A DNA stretch of 8,268 nucleotides from Comamonadaceae bacterium (GCA_013298415.1 JAAFHN010000096.1:1-8268); one strand, 5' to 3'; positions 1 through 6,560 are shown, counted from the first letter of the stretch. The notes: generated by a model from the sequence alone, not told the origin. Numbers and translations are program-made.

Positions 1-1
1 C

Positions 2-1045
2 GCAGGTCAGTACGGTTTGGGAACGGGGCCGATTTCGCAAGGCTTGTCCATGGGCTTTGACAGCCAGTACATGGAAGGCGGCAGCGTGTACAGCGAGTAC
101 CGCATCCGTGATTCAGGCAGTGGCAAGGAAATTCAGCACGCCATCGGCTTGCGCAATGGATTCACGCTCAACCTCGCTGAGGGCGTGAAGCTGCTCACCA
201 GTGCTGAGCGGCTCAACAGCTCATCCGGCCAGCAAACGGCCCTGGGGTTGGGCCTGGAATACACCGCAGATCCATTGTGGAAGGGCTCCACCCGCATCGA
301 ATGGCGGCAAGACGCGAGCAACATCAACTGGCTCTACACCCTGAATGTGTCGCGCAAGCTGGATCGGGAATGGACTCTGATCGGCAAGGAGTACTTGAAC
401 CTTGTCGATCCTCGCACGGCGGGCCTGTCCAATAAGTACCAAAACCGAGCCCAAGTGGGTTTTGCCTACCGCCCCGTGGACAACAACCGCTTCGATGCAC
501 TCGGTTTCTACGAAAACCGCCACGAGCGCGACTTGAGCGCTGGATCAGATCGCACGGTGGACATCATCAGCGTGCGCGGCAATTACCACCCCAACCGCGC
601 ATGGTGGGTGTCGGCTCGCTATGCGCTGAAGCGGGTGGACGAGTTGATCGAAGGCACCGTGCGCGACAACTACACCGCCCAGCTGATGGGCGCTCGCATC
701 ACCTACGACATCACCAACCGATGGACCCTGGGCGGCCAGCTGAGCTTGTTGCAAGGCACGGGCGGCGCCAAGCAATACGGCTACGGATTGGAAGCGGGCT
801 ACATCCTGCGCGATAACTTGTGGCTCACCGTGGGCTACAACTGGCGTGGCTACAGCGACAAAGATTTCAGCGCTAACGAGTACACCAACCGAGGCTGGGT
901 GATGGGCCTGCGCTACAAGTTCGATGAAGATTTCTTTCGCAGCGACGACCCCAGCACCAACAAAGCGCTCAGCCCCAAAACCACGCCAAACAGTTCGTCT
1001 AACCCATCCACCGCAGCGCCTGCCAGCCAGGCTTCCAAACCATGA
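2..1045 (+). CDS. C-terminal part of an outer-membrane beta-barrel protein (5' end outside window)
   Basis: The reading frame is open from the left edge (a TTG at 17 is internal), so only the last 347 or so residues are visible. They show alternating polar/hydrophobic strands rich in Tyr, Trp and Gly, such as RWTLGGQLSLL, DNLWLTVGYNWRGYS and RGWVMGLRYKF. This is typical of transmembrane beta-strands separated by periplasmic turns and outer loops. A barrel-closing aromatic strand (GLRYKFDEDFF) ends about 33 residues before the stop. The remaining tail is rich in Ser, Pro, Thr and Ala and looks disordered. The stop codon overlaps the start of the OmpA-family gene (ATGA), so the two are very likely translated together and act in the same envelope structure. 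I do not recognise a named family. A large surface protein with a C-terminal barrel, or a porin-like protein, would both fit. Confidence 0.8.
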   Translation, partial: AGQYGLGTGPISQGLSMGFDSQYMEGGSVYSEYRIRDSGSGKEIQHAIGLRNGFTLNLAEGVKLLTSAERLNSSSGQQTALGLGLEYTADPLWKGSTRIEWRQDASNINWLYTLNVSRKLDREWTLIGKEYLNLVDPRTAGLSNKYQNRAQVGFAYRPVDNNRFDALGFYENRHERDLSAGSDRTVDIISVRGNYHPNRAWWVSARYALKRVDELIEGTVRDNYTAQLMGARITYDITNRWTLGGQLSLLQGTGGAKQYGYGLEAGYILRDNLWLTVGYNWRGYSDKDFSANEYTNRGWVMGLRYKFDEDFFRSDDPSTNKALSPKTTPNSSSNPSTAAPASQASKP

Positions 1046-2247
1046 CCCAGCGCAACAGAACCCCCATTGCGGTCGGCGTTTCAGCGGCCGGTGTGTCCGC
1101 AGCCGGTGTTTTTGCAGCCTGTGCATTCATCGCATCTCTGCAAGTGACGGCGAATGCGCAAAACGCCCAATCCGGGCAGATCAACCAACCCGCACCCGGC
1201 CCTGCCGCGCAGAAAACCGGCCTCGTGCCCGAGCGTGAGCGCATCACCGATGAGAAAATTTACGGCGACCGCAAAACCCTGGAAGCCGTGCAGCAACGTC
1301 TGCGCAAGCTGAACGAGGCAGGGGTCGCCCAGCAGTTCTACCCTCTGGCCAAAGCGCAGTGCTGGCTTGACATGGCCAAGACCCAGTACCACGAGAACGA
1401 CCGCACTGGCTTTGTGGAGGAGTCGCTGAAGGAGTCCGCCAAGATCACCAAGGTGCTAGAGGGGGACAAGTCCGCGCTCGCAGGCATGCAAACGCCGCTC
1501 GTTGCGAAAAGCACGCTTTTGCGCCAAGACCTGTGGGATCAACTGAACCGGCACAAGGCCAATTCTCAGACGCTGAGCTGCAACGCACAAACCGTGGCCT
1601 GCGCCGAAGTGCGTTTGGTGCGCGCGGGGCATGCAGAGCATCAAACCGGCTGGCGGCAAGCCACCCCCCACGTGCAAATGGTGGAAGACGCGCTGCGCCG
1701 TGCCGACGCCGAGGCCAAGAGCTGCGCACCTCCGCCTGCAGTCGCGAAAGCAGCTCCACCGCCAGTGGCAGTAGCTGCGCCCCCGCCTGCAGCCACACCG
1801 CCGCCACCTCCCCCGCCCGCGCCCGCGCCACCTCCCCCGCCACAGATCATCGAACGCGAAAGCTTTGTGTTGACCTCGGATGCCCTCTTTCGGTTCAACA
1901 AAGGCAGCGGCGATCAGATGCTGGCAGGTGGTCAAGAGCGACTGGCAGCAATAGCGCAGACTTTGAAAGCCTACAAATCGATTGCCGTTTTGAGTATCCA
2001 GGGCCATACAGATCGCTACGGCGCGGATGACCACAACGACAAACTGTCAACCCAGCGCGCAGCGACCGTGAAAGCCGGCCTCGAAGCCTTGGGCGTGAGC
2101 GCCTCGAAAATCGAAGTGAGCGGCATGGGTAAACGCCAGCCCATCACTGGCGACCGCTGCCCCGTTTCCATGCCGCGACCAAAAGCCATCGACTGTCTGC
2201 AACCGGATCGTCGCGTGGTGATCGAGGCGCGTGGCATCGTGAAGTGA
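1042..2247 (+). CDS. OmpA-family outer-membrane/peptidoglycan-binding protein
   Basis: The protein has 401 residues. Residues 1-39 form a long signal peptide with probable cleavage after ANA39. Residues 60-228 form a mostly helical region of unknown fold. Residues 228-267 are a Pro/Ala linker with runs of seven (253-259) and five (263-267) prolines. Residues 275-401 are an OmpA C-terminal domain. The domain carries GHTDRYG with the peptidoglycan-binding Asp at 324, LSTQRA with the matching Arg at 339, and a Cys pair 373/385 in DRCP...IDCLQPDRR. The Cys spacing of twelve equals that of the E. coli OmpA disulfide. In known homologues this domain holds diaminopimelate of peptidoglycan and ties the outer membrane to the wall. 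No N-terminal barrel is present; the coupled upstream gene encodes one, so the two may form a barrel plus wall-anchor pair (inference). The start is the ATG of the ATGA overlap. The proline runs would probably require EF-P for efficient translation. Confidence 0.9.
   Translation: MTQRNRTPIAVGVSAAGVSAAGVFAACAFIASLQVTANAQNAQSGQINQPAPGPAAQKTGLVPERERITDEKIYGDRKTLEAVQQRLRKLNEAGVAQQFYPLAKAQCWLDMAKTQYHENDRTGFVEESLKESAKITKVLEGDKSALAGMQTPLVAKSTLLRQDLWDQLNRHKANSQTLSCNAQTVACAEVRLVRAGHAEHQTGWRQATPHVQMVEDALRRADAEAKSCAPPPAVAKAAPPPVAVAAPPPAATPPPPPPPAPAPPPPPQIIERESFVLTSDALFRFNKGSGDQMLAGGQERLAAIAQTLKAYKSIAVLSIQGHTDRYGADDHNDKLSTQRAATVKAGLEALGVSASKIEVSGMGKRQPITGDRCPVSMPRPKAIDCLQPDRRVVIEARGIVK
1078..1122 (+). 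repeat. 15-bp tandem repeat coding VSAAG/VSAAG/VFAAC in a signal peptide
   Basis: Three consecutive five-codon units encode residues 13-27 of the OmpA-family protein. The first two units are identical in protein and the third differs at two residues (VFAAC). The repeat lengthens the hydrophobic core of the signal peptide, and slippage within it is the simplest origin. Confidence 0.7.
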
Positions 2248-2263
2248 AGCTGCTGCGTTCGCC

Positions 2264-2292
2264 AAAAAAGCCGCTGGTTCAGCGGCTTTTTT
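2264..2292. terminator. Bidirectional rho-independent terminator
   Basis: A perfect stem GCCGCTG / CAGCGGC with loop GTT is flanked by six A on the left and six T on the right, so the stem can extend to 13 bp. It lies 16 bp after the OmpA-family stop codon. The A-tract/T-tract symmetry makes it able to work on both strands. It separates the envelope operon from rlhA. Confidence 0.93.
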
Positions 2293-2329
2293 CTTTGTCT
2301 CCAACGTGAAAATGAATATTCAAAAATGA

Positions 2330-2360
2330 TAGCAACAAATCAAGCAAATGCTTGGACAGT
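2330..2360 (-). repeat. Small palindrome-containing intergenic repeat (TAGCAACA...TGGACAGT)
   Basis: The AT-rich spacer upstream of rlhA contains TAGCAACA, then a perfect palindrome CAAGCA-AA-TGCTTG at 2341-2354, then GGACAGT. Read on the minus strand it is ACTGTCCA-N15-TGTTGCTA. The same two 8-mers with the same spacing occur inside rlhA at 3778-3808. The style (a TGATAGC-type flank around a short palindrome) resembles dispersed intergenic repeats I associate with Comamonadaceae. That family link is from memory, not from a search. Confidence 0.5.
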
Positions 2361-2392
2361 TGTGAGTAAATGCATCAAATTTCGCGCTGAAG

Positions 2393-2401
2393 TGCGATAA
2401 T
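2393..2401 (+). promoter_or_regulatory. Extended -10 promoter for rlhA
   Basis: TGCGATAAT is a good extended -10 element (TGn followed by GATAAT, five of six consensus bases). No convincing -35 box is found 16-18 bp upstream, which is common for extended -10 promoters. Initiation about seven bases downstream would fall at or just before the ATG at 2410, giving a leaderless or nearly leaderless transcript. The in-frame TTG at 2401 overlaps this box, which argues against it as the start. Confidence 0.5.
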
Positions 2402-2409
2402 TGAGCCCC

Positions 2410-4449
2410 ATGTATCCCCACCAGCTTGAACTGCTGTCTCCCGCCCGCGACGTGGCCATTGGCATCGAGGCGATCAACCACGGCGCCGATGCCGTGTACA
2501 TCGGCGGGCCAGCTTTCGGGGCGCGCAAAAACGCGTGCAACGAGATGGTTGACATCGCGCGGCTCGTCGCTCACGCGCACCGTTTCAACGCCCGCATCTT
2601 TCTCACGCTGAACACGATTTTTCGCGACGACGAGCTCGAAGCCGCGCGCCGCACCGCTTGGGAAGCCTACGACGCGGGTGTGGATGCCCTCATCGTGCAA
2701 GACATGGGCTTGCTGATGCTCGACATGCCGCCGATCCAGCTGCACGCCAGCACGCAAAGCGACATCCGCACGCCTGAGAAGGCCGCTTTTTTGCAAGACG
2801 TGGGCTTCAGCCAGCTGGTTCTCGCCCGCGAGCTGGATTTGGGCCAGATCGCGGCCATCCGCGCTGGCACTCAGCCCGACACGATCCTTGAATTCTTCGT
2901 TCACGGCGCGCTCTGCGTGGCCTACAGCGGCCAGTGCTACATCGGCGAGGCGCACACGGGCCGCAGTGCCAACCGGGGCGAGTGCAACCAAGCTTGCCGC
3001 CTGCCCTACCAAGTGACAGACGCGCAAGGCCGCTTCATCGCGCACGACAAACACGTGCTTTCGATGAAAGACAACGACCAATCGGCCAACATGGCCGCGC
3101 TGATCGATGCGGGCATCCGCAGCTTCAAGATCGAGGGCCGCTACAAAGACATGGCCTACGTGAAGAACATCACCGCGCACTACAGGCTGCTGCTGGATGA
3201 AATTTTGGAGCAGCGCCCTGAGCTGGCAGCGGCATCGGCTGGCAAAACCAGCTTCAGCTTCACGCCCGAGCCACAGCAAAACTTCAACCGCGAATCCACC
3301 GACTACTTTGTACGCGGCAGGCTGGAAGCACACGACCCGCTGCACATCGGCGCGTTTGACACGCCCAAGCACTCTGGCATGCCACTCGGCTGGGTGAGCA
3401 AAGTCGCTGCCGACCACTTTGAGCTGGAAACCGACCCTGAACTCGGCGACATCACGCTGACCAATGGCGATGGCCTCACCTACCTCGATTTGCAGCGCAA
3501 CCTGGTGGGCGTGCATGTGAACCGCGTGGAACACCTCGGCGCAAACCGCTGGCGCGCCTTTCCGCGCGAGGCGGTACAGAGCTTCAAAGACTTGCGCAAA
3601 GGCCTCACGCTGCGGCGCAACCGCGATTCGCTTTGGCTCAAACAGCTCGACAAAAAATCCAGCGACAGGAAGGTCGGCGTGTGGCTGAGCCTGCGTGAAG
3701 AAGCTCAAGATGCCCAAAACCTCCACCTGAGGCTTGAAATCACCGATGAAAACGGCATTTCAGAGAAAAATACCTTCACTGTCCAGGTAAATAGGGCATC
3801 TGTTGCTACAAAAAACGAAGCGTCGTTGCGCGAAGGCCTGAGCAAACTCGGCGGCACGATTTACACGGCGACCGAGGTTTCGCTTCACTTGAGCGAACCG
3901 TGGTTCATTCCAGCGAGCGCGCTCAACACGGCTCGCCGCAGTGCCGTCGAAGCGCTCGATGCAGCCCGCACGACGAACTTCACCTGCCTGGAGCGCAAGG
4001 CTCCCGCCCAGCCGCCGGCCGCGTTTCCGCAAGATTCGCTCAGCTACTTGGGCAATGTGCTCAACACGCAAGCCCACGCCTTCTACACCCAGCACGGCGT
4101 GAAAGTGATCGAGCCTGCCTACGAGGCGTATCAAGAGCTTGGCGAAGTGAGCCTGATGATCACCAAGCACTGCGTGCGCTGGAGCATGAGCCTGTGCCCC
4201 AAGCAGGCCAAAGGCGTGGTGGGCGTGAAAGGCACGATCAAGGCCGAGCCGCTGATGCTCATCAACGGCAAAGAAAAGCTCACGCTGAAATTCGATTGCA
4301 AGCCGTGTGAGATGCACGTGGTGGGCAAGATGAAGCCCGGCCAGCTGCAAGCTTTCAAAAACGAAGTCAAGGCCGCGGCCAGTGCGGGCGTGCCGATGAA
4401 GTTCTTCAAGACGCGGCCAAAGATCGCGGTTACGGAAGGTTTGCCCTAG
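2410..4449 (+). CDS. rlhA: 23S rRNA 5-hydroxycytidine C2501 synthase, peptidase U32 family
   Basis: The protein has 679 residues; E. coli RlhA (YdcP) has 653, while the tRNA hydroxylase TrhP (YegQ) is much shorter. RlhA hydroxylates C2501 of 23S rRNA in the peptidyl-transferase centre. The N-terminal U32 domain (about residues 3-300) starts with LELLSPARD and contains GADAVYIGGPAFGAR, LHASTQSDIR and FFVHGALCVAYSGQCY. A Cys group at 169, 176, 192 and 196 (GECNQACRLPY) and the KIEGRYKDMAYVKNI segment follow. A middle domain follows, and a C-terminal part holds MITKHC (Cys588), CPKQAK (Cys596) and FDCKPCEMH (Cys630, Cys633), a second likely metal or Fe-S site. These blocks match E. coli RlhA as I remember it. 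The start is the ATG at 2410; it has no Shine-Dalgarno sequence. The gene stands alone between a terminator and a palindrome. An AT-rich, codon-atypical patch lies near 3760-3825. Earlier annotations of this family as collagenase or peptidase are probably misleading. Confidence 0.93.
   Translation: MYPHQLELLSPARDVAIGIEAINHGADAVYIGGPAFGARKNACNEMVDIARLVAHAHRFNARIFLTLNTIFRDDELEAARRTAWEAYDAGVDALIVQDMGLLMLDMPPIQLHASTQSDIRTPEKAAFLQDVGFSQLVLARELDLGQIAAIRAGTQPDTILEFFVHGALCVAYSGQCYIGEAHTGRSANRGECNQACRLPYQVTDAQGRFIAHDKHVLSMKDNDQSANMAALIDAGIRSFKIEGRYKDMAYVKNITAHYRLLLDEILEQRPELAAASAGKTSFSFTPEPQQNFNRESTDYFVRGRLEAHDPLHIGAFDTPKHSGMPLGWVSKVAADHFELETDPELGDITLTNGDGLTYLDLQRNLVGVHVNRVEHLGANRWRAFPREAVQSFKDLRKGLTLRRNRDSLWLKQLDKKSSDRKVGVWLSLREEAQDAQNLHLRLEITDENGISEKNTFTVQVNRASVATKNEASLREGLSKLGGTIYTATEVSLHLSEPWFIPASALNTARRSAVEALDAARTTNFTCLERKAPAQPPAAFPQDSLSYLGNVLNTQAHAFYTQHGVKVIEPAYEAYQELGEVSLMITKHCVRWSMSLCPKQAKGVVGVKGTIKAEPLMLINGKEKLTLKFDCKPCEMHVVGKMKPGQLQAFKNEVKAAASAGVPMKFFKTRPKIAVTEGLP
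3778..3815 (+). repeat. Repeat-like AT-rich patch within rlhA coding sequence
   Basis: ACTGTCCA-N15-TGTTGCTA at 3778-3808 is the reverse complement pattern of the repeat at 2330-2360, with identical spacing. It runs on into TGCTACAAAAA, an 11-mer also present in the element at 7368-7556. The patch encodes part of FTVQVNRASVATKNE and uses codons that look uncommon next to the rest of the gene (GTA, AGG, TCT, GTT, ACA). The reading frame is intact. By recall the protein length here equals that of E. coli RlhA, so this need not be an insertion. Confidence 0.4.
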
Positions 4450-4496
4450 GCCTGCTCGGAGCGCCTGCGCTCCTGCCAGCCCGGAGCCCACCCTCT

Positions 4497-4588
4497 GTTC
4501 GCTCCGAGCCCACACCTCCGTTCGCCCTGAGCTCACACCTCAGTTCGCTCCGAGCCCCCACCCCCGTTCGCCCTGAGCTTGGTCGAAG
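4497..4588. repeat. 23-bp tandem array, four units in two alternating types
   Basis: Units start at 4497, 4520, 4543 and 4566, exactly 23 bp apart, each beginning GTTCGCYCYGAGC. Units 1 and 3 share GTTCGCTCCGAGCCC; units 2 and 4 share GTTCGCCCTGAGCT. The true period is therefore 46 bp, copied about twice. A degenerate unit (GGAGCCCACCCTCT) precedes at about 4483. The last unit is also the left arm of the palindrome that follows. A small hairpin GGAGCG-CCTG-CGCTCC at 4458-4473 lies just after the rlhA stop. No gene is visible in 4450-4637. Confidence 0.8.
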
Positions 4589-4627
4589 GGCACCGCCGAG
4601 GGCTTCGACGGGCTCAGCCCGAACGGG
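4563..4627. repeat. Palindromic intergenic repeat of the TTCGAC..GCTCAG..CGAACGG type
   Basis: The left arm 4563-4591 (CCCGTTCGCCCTGAGCTTGG then TCGAAGGGC) and the right arm 4600-4627 (GGGCTTCGACGGGCTCAGCC then CGAACGGG) are imperfect inverted copies around an 8-base loop. This sequence type is dispersed in many proteobacterial genomes. In translation it gives the spurious peptide pattern PVRAEPVEA, visible here on the minus strand. It sits between the convergent rlhA and minus-strand membrane protein genes, 10 bp from the stop of the latter. It may help end transcription from both sides, though it has no T-tract. Confidence 0.8.
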
Positions 4628-4637
4628 ATGTGTGTGT

Positions 4638-4916
4638 TCAGCGCCGCCAGAGCCCCTGCGCTGCAAACGCAGTCCCAGCACTCGCGGCGATCAGCGCGGC
4701 ATAGGTCGCCATCTTGCCGTCGTTGCCAAAGTAAACGAGGCCGCTCACCAGCACGGCAATGCCCACGGCGGCGTTGAGCGGCATGGCATGCACAAGCTTC
4801 AGCCCCCGTCGCGGCTTGGGTGCAAGCCAATGGGCAAGCAGGCTCACGAGCACCGCCATACCGAGAGCGGGGTAGACGAAGTTCGCCAGATGAATGCAAG
4901 CGGCCCAAAACGACAC
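4638..4916 (-). CDS. Small three-helix inner-membrane protein of unknown function
   Basis: The 92-residue product has three hydrophobic stretches, about residues 4-27, 46-65 and 71-88. A positively charged loop (APKPRRGLK, about 32-40) follows the first stretch and places that loop in the cytoplasm by the positive-inside rule. The C-terminus is LWRR. I recognise no named domain. The start is a GTG at 4916, the only credible start preceding the first helix; no Shine-Dalgarno sequence is evident. The gene is divergent from hemA with 47 bp between the starts and convergent with rlhA. The coherent hydrophobic pattern and clean fit between a palindrome and the hemA promoter region support a real gene. 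Function is unknown; its position next to hemA alone does not assign it a role in heme synthesis. Confidence 0.7.
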   Translation of the reverse strand: MSFWAACIHLANFVYPALGMAVLVSLLAHWLAPKPRRGLKLVHAMPLNAAVGIAVLVSGLVYFGNDGKMATYAALIAASAGTAFAAQGLWRR

Positions 4917-4963
4917 AGAGGCACAACCTAGAGCATGGAAGGCCCGAAATTTACAATAGCGCA
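4917..4963. promoter_or_regulatory. Divergent promoter region, candidate -10 for hemA
   Basis: Only 47 bp separate the GTG of the minus-strand gene from the GTG of hemA, so promoters for both must lie here or inside the opposite gene. TTTACAAT at 4950-4957 contains TACAAT, a five of six match to a -10 box, ending six bases before the hemA GTG. No -35 box is seen at 16-18 bp spacing. If used, the transcript would be leaderless. Confidence 0.3.
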
Positions 4964-6307
4964 GTGACTGTCATCGCACTCGGACTCAACCACACCACCG
5001 CGCCACTCGATTTGCGCGGCCGTTTTGCGCTGCCCGATGACCAGCTGCCCCAAGCCTTGCAAGCCCTGCGCGAGGCCTTGGCCCGCGCCCTGCAGGCCAC
5101 CACGCAGCAGGTGCAAACTGCGATTTTGAGCACCTGCAACCGCACGGATTTGTTTTGCCATGTGGATGGCAGTGCCGATGCACCGCAGCAGCTCTGCGCC
5201 GCGCTCGATTGGCTGGCCACGCGCGGCGGGGTTGCGCAAAGCAGCTTGCAAAAGCATGTTTACACCCTTCAAGCCGGCGATGCTGCTCGCCATGCGTTCA
5301 GGGTGGCTTCGGGGCTCGACAGCATGGTGCTGGGCGAATCCCAAATCCTGGGTCAATTCAAAACCGCCGTGAAAAGCGCCGATGCAGCTGGCACGCTGGG
5401 CAGCACGCTGAATCAGCTTTTTCAGCGCAGCTTCTCGGTCGCCAAAGACGTGCGCAGCCAAACCGAGCTGGCCCAAGCTTCGATCAGCATGCCCGCAGCG
5501 GCTGTGAAACTGGCACAAGCCTTGTTTGAAGACTTGAGCGCCACGCGCATGCTCTTTGTAGGTGCGGGCGAAATGATTGAGTTGGCGGCCACCCACTTCG
5601 CTGCGCATTCACCAAAGCAAATCGTGATCGCCAACCGTTCTGCTGAGCGCAGCTCCGGTTTGGCCCTGCGCCTGAACCAAGCGCAAGAAGCCGCGATCGG
5701 CAAGGCGCAAGCTGCGGGCACCCAAGCCTTCGCGCGAAGCATCAGTTTGGCCGAGCTGCCCACGCGCCTGCATGAGTTTGACGTGGTGGTCAGTTGCACT
5801 GCCAGCACTTTGCCGATCATTGGCTTGGGTGCTGTGGAGCGTGCGCTCAAGGCCCGCAAACACAAGCCGATGTTCATGGTGGACCTGGCCGTGCCGCGCG
5901 ACATTGAAATCGAGGTGAAGCGCCTGAGCGATGTGTACCTCTACACGGTAGACGACCTCTCCACGCTCGTGCAGCAAGGCAAAGCCTCTCGCCAAGCGGC
6001 GGTGGCGCAGGCGCAGACCATCGTGGATGCGGGCGTAGAAAGCTTCATGGCCTGGATGCAAGCCCGCCAAAGCCTGCCGCTGATCCAGCGCCTGAACGCG
6101 CAAGCCGATGCCTGGCGCGAAGCCGAACTTGCCCGCGCCAAAAAGTCGCTCGCCAAAGGCGACGATCCTCAAGCCGTACTTGAAGCCATGAGCAAAGCCC
6201 TGATGCAAAAGGCGCTGCACGCCAGCTACGCCGCGCTCAACAGCGCCGACCCGTTGGAGCGTGAACGCGCCGCAGCAGGCGTGGAGCAACTGTTGCTGCG
6301 GCATTAG
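4964..6307 (+). CDS. hemA: Glutamyl-tRNA reductase
   Basis: The protein has 447 residues from a GTG at 4964 and catalyses NADPH-dependent reduction of glutamyl-tRNA(Glu) to glutamate-1-semialdehyde, the first committed step of the C5 route to 5-aminolevulinate and heme in the cytoplasm. The N-terminal catalytic domain shows GLNHTTAPLDLRGRFAL and LSTCNRTDLF with the nucleophile Cys58. GLDSMVLGESQILGQFK lies at about 117-133. The Rossmann motif VGAGEM (Gly200) and IANRSAERS mark the NADPH domain, and a helical dimerisation domain ends in VEQLLLRH. The frame is open further upstream, but the GTG at 4964 gives the family-typical N-terminus (VTVIALGLNHTT). The protein is slightly longer than most family members. 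hemA is often directly followed by prfA in betaproteobacteria and gammaproteobacteria; here a toxin-antitoxin cassette lies between them. Confidence 0.95.
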   Translation: MTVIALGLNHTTAPLDLRGRFALPDDQLPQALQALREALARALQATTQQVQTAILSTCNRTDLFCHVDGSADAPQQLCAALDWLATRGGVAQSSLQKHVYTLQAGDAARHAFRVASGLDSMVLGESQILGQFKTAVKSADAAGTLGSTLNQLFQRSFSVAKDVRSQTELAQASISMPAAAVKLAQALFEDLSATRMLFVGAGEMIELAATHFAAHSPKQIVIANRSAERSSGLALRLNQAQEAAIGKAQAAGTQAFARSISLAELPTRLHEFDVVVSCTASTLPIIGLGAVERALKARKHKPMFMVDLAVPRDIEIEVKRLSDVYLYTVDDLSTLVQQGKASRQAAVAQAQTIVDAGVESFMAWMQARQSLPLIQRLNAQADAWREAELARAKKSLAKGDDPQAVLEAMSKALMQKALHASYAALNSADPLERERAAAGVEQLLLRH

Positions 6308-6321
6308 CTGGGTTTGACGGG

Positions 6322-6503
6322 AGCTGGACAGCCGGTAACGCGAAAAGCACGAAAACACAGCCGATTTTTGGTGATATCGGCACTCCGTCGAGGTATTTCC
6401 AACATCTATCGCTATAAAAAGCGGAGTGACCTCTCCACGCCACACCCCAAATTTCAAGGCTGCTTTCCGCGTTTTTCGCGCCCTTCCCGTGCTTTCTGCG
6501 TTA
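6322..6503 (+). repeat. Palindromic element copy A (left flank of toxin-antitoxin cassette)
   Basis: The element core runs from TAACGCGAAAAGCACG at 6336 to CGTGCTTTCTGCGTTA ending at 6503. These ends are inverted repeats with 14 of 16 matching bases. Inner arms also pair: CAGCC at 6358-6362 with GGCTG at 6458-6462, and CACTCCG at 6381-6387 with CGGAGTG at 6422-6428. It shares with copy B the blocks AAAACACAGCCGATTTT (6352-6368), GTGATATC, GCTAYAAAAAG and CAAGGCTGCTTT, in the same order and orientation. Fourteen bases left of the core (6322-6335) also match copy B at eleven positions. The element contains no gene. As RNA it would fold into a long imperfect hairpin just after hemA, so it may act as a terminator or RNA-stabilising structure. 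Confidence 0.85.
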
Positions 6504-6520
6504 TATCGGCTCCCAACCCT

Positions 6521-6560
6521 TTGACTCCCTCAATTTGCGTAAATTACATAAAATGCGCAA
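6521..6560 (+). promoter_or_regulatory. Candidate promoter and operator of the toxin-antitoxin operon
   Basis: TTGACT at 6521-6526 is a good -35 box. Seventeen bases on lies a weak -10 (TTACAT, 6544-6549). A better box, TAAAAT at 6549-6554, is 22 bases away, which is too far. The region contains inverted repeats TTGCG (6535) / CGCAA (ending 6560), enclosing GTAA-A-TTAC at 6539-6547. They are placed where an antitoxin operator for autorepression is expected. Specific binding is inference. Confidence 0.4.

Noticed and set aside
2401..2409. TTG at 2401 as the rlhA start
   Set aside because: It overlaps the extended -10 box, and the ATG at 2410 gives the family-typical N-terminus.
2320..3726. 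Long 468-codon open frame on the minus strand opposite rlhA
   Set aside because: It lies antisense to a well-recognised gene, has a low-complexity His/Ala/Val/Arg composition typical of antisense frames in GC-rich DNA, and shows no domain.
4131..4536. Overlapping minus-strand frames opposite the 3' part of rlhA
   Set aside because: They are shadows of conserved rlhA coding sequence, with no ribosome-binding site or domain.
4430..4681. Minus-strand frame containing HPVRAEPVEA
   Set aside because: This peptide is the well-known spurious translation of the TTCGAC..GCTCAG intergenic repeat, not a gene.
5609..6457. 282-codon minus-strand frame opposite hemA
   Set aside because: It mirrors the hemA codon pattern, has no recognisable motif, and crosses the palindromic repeat.
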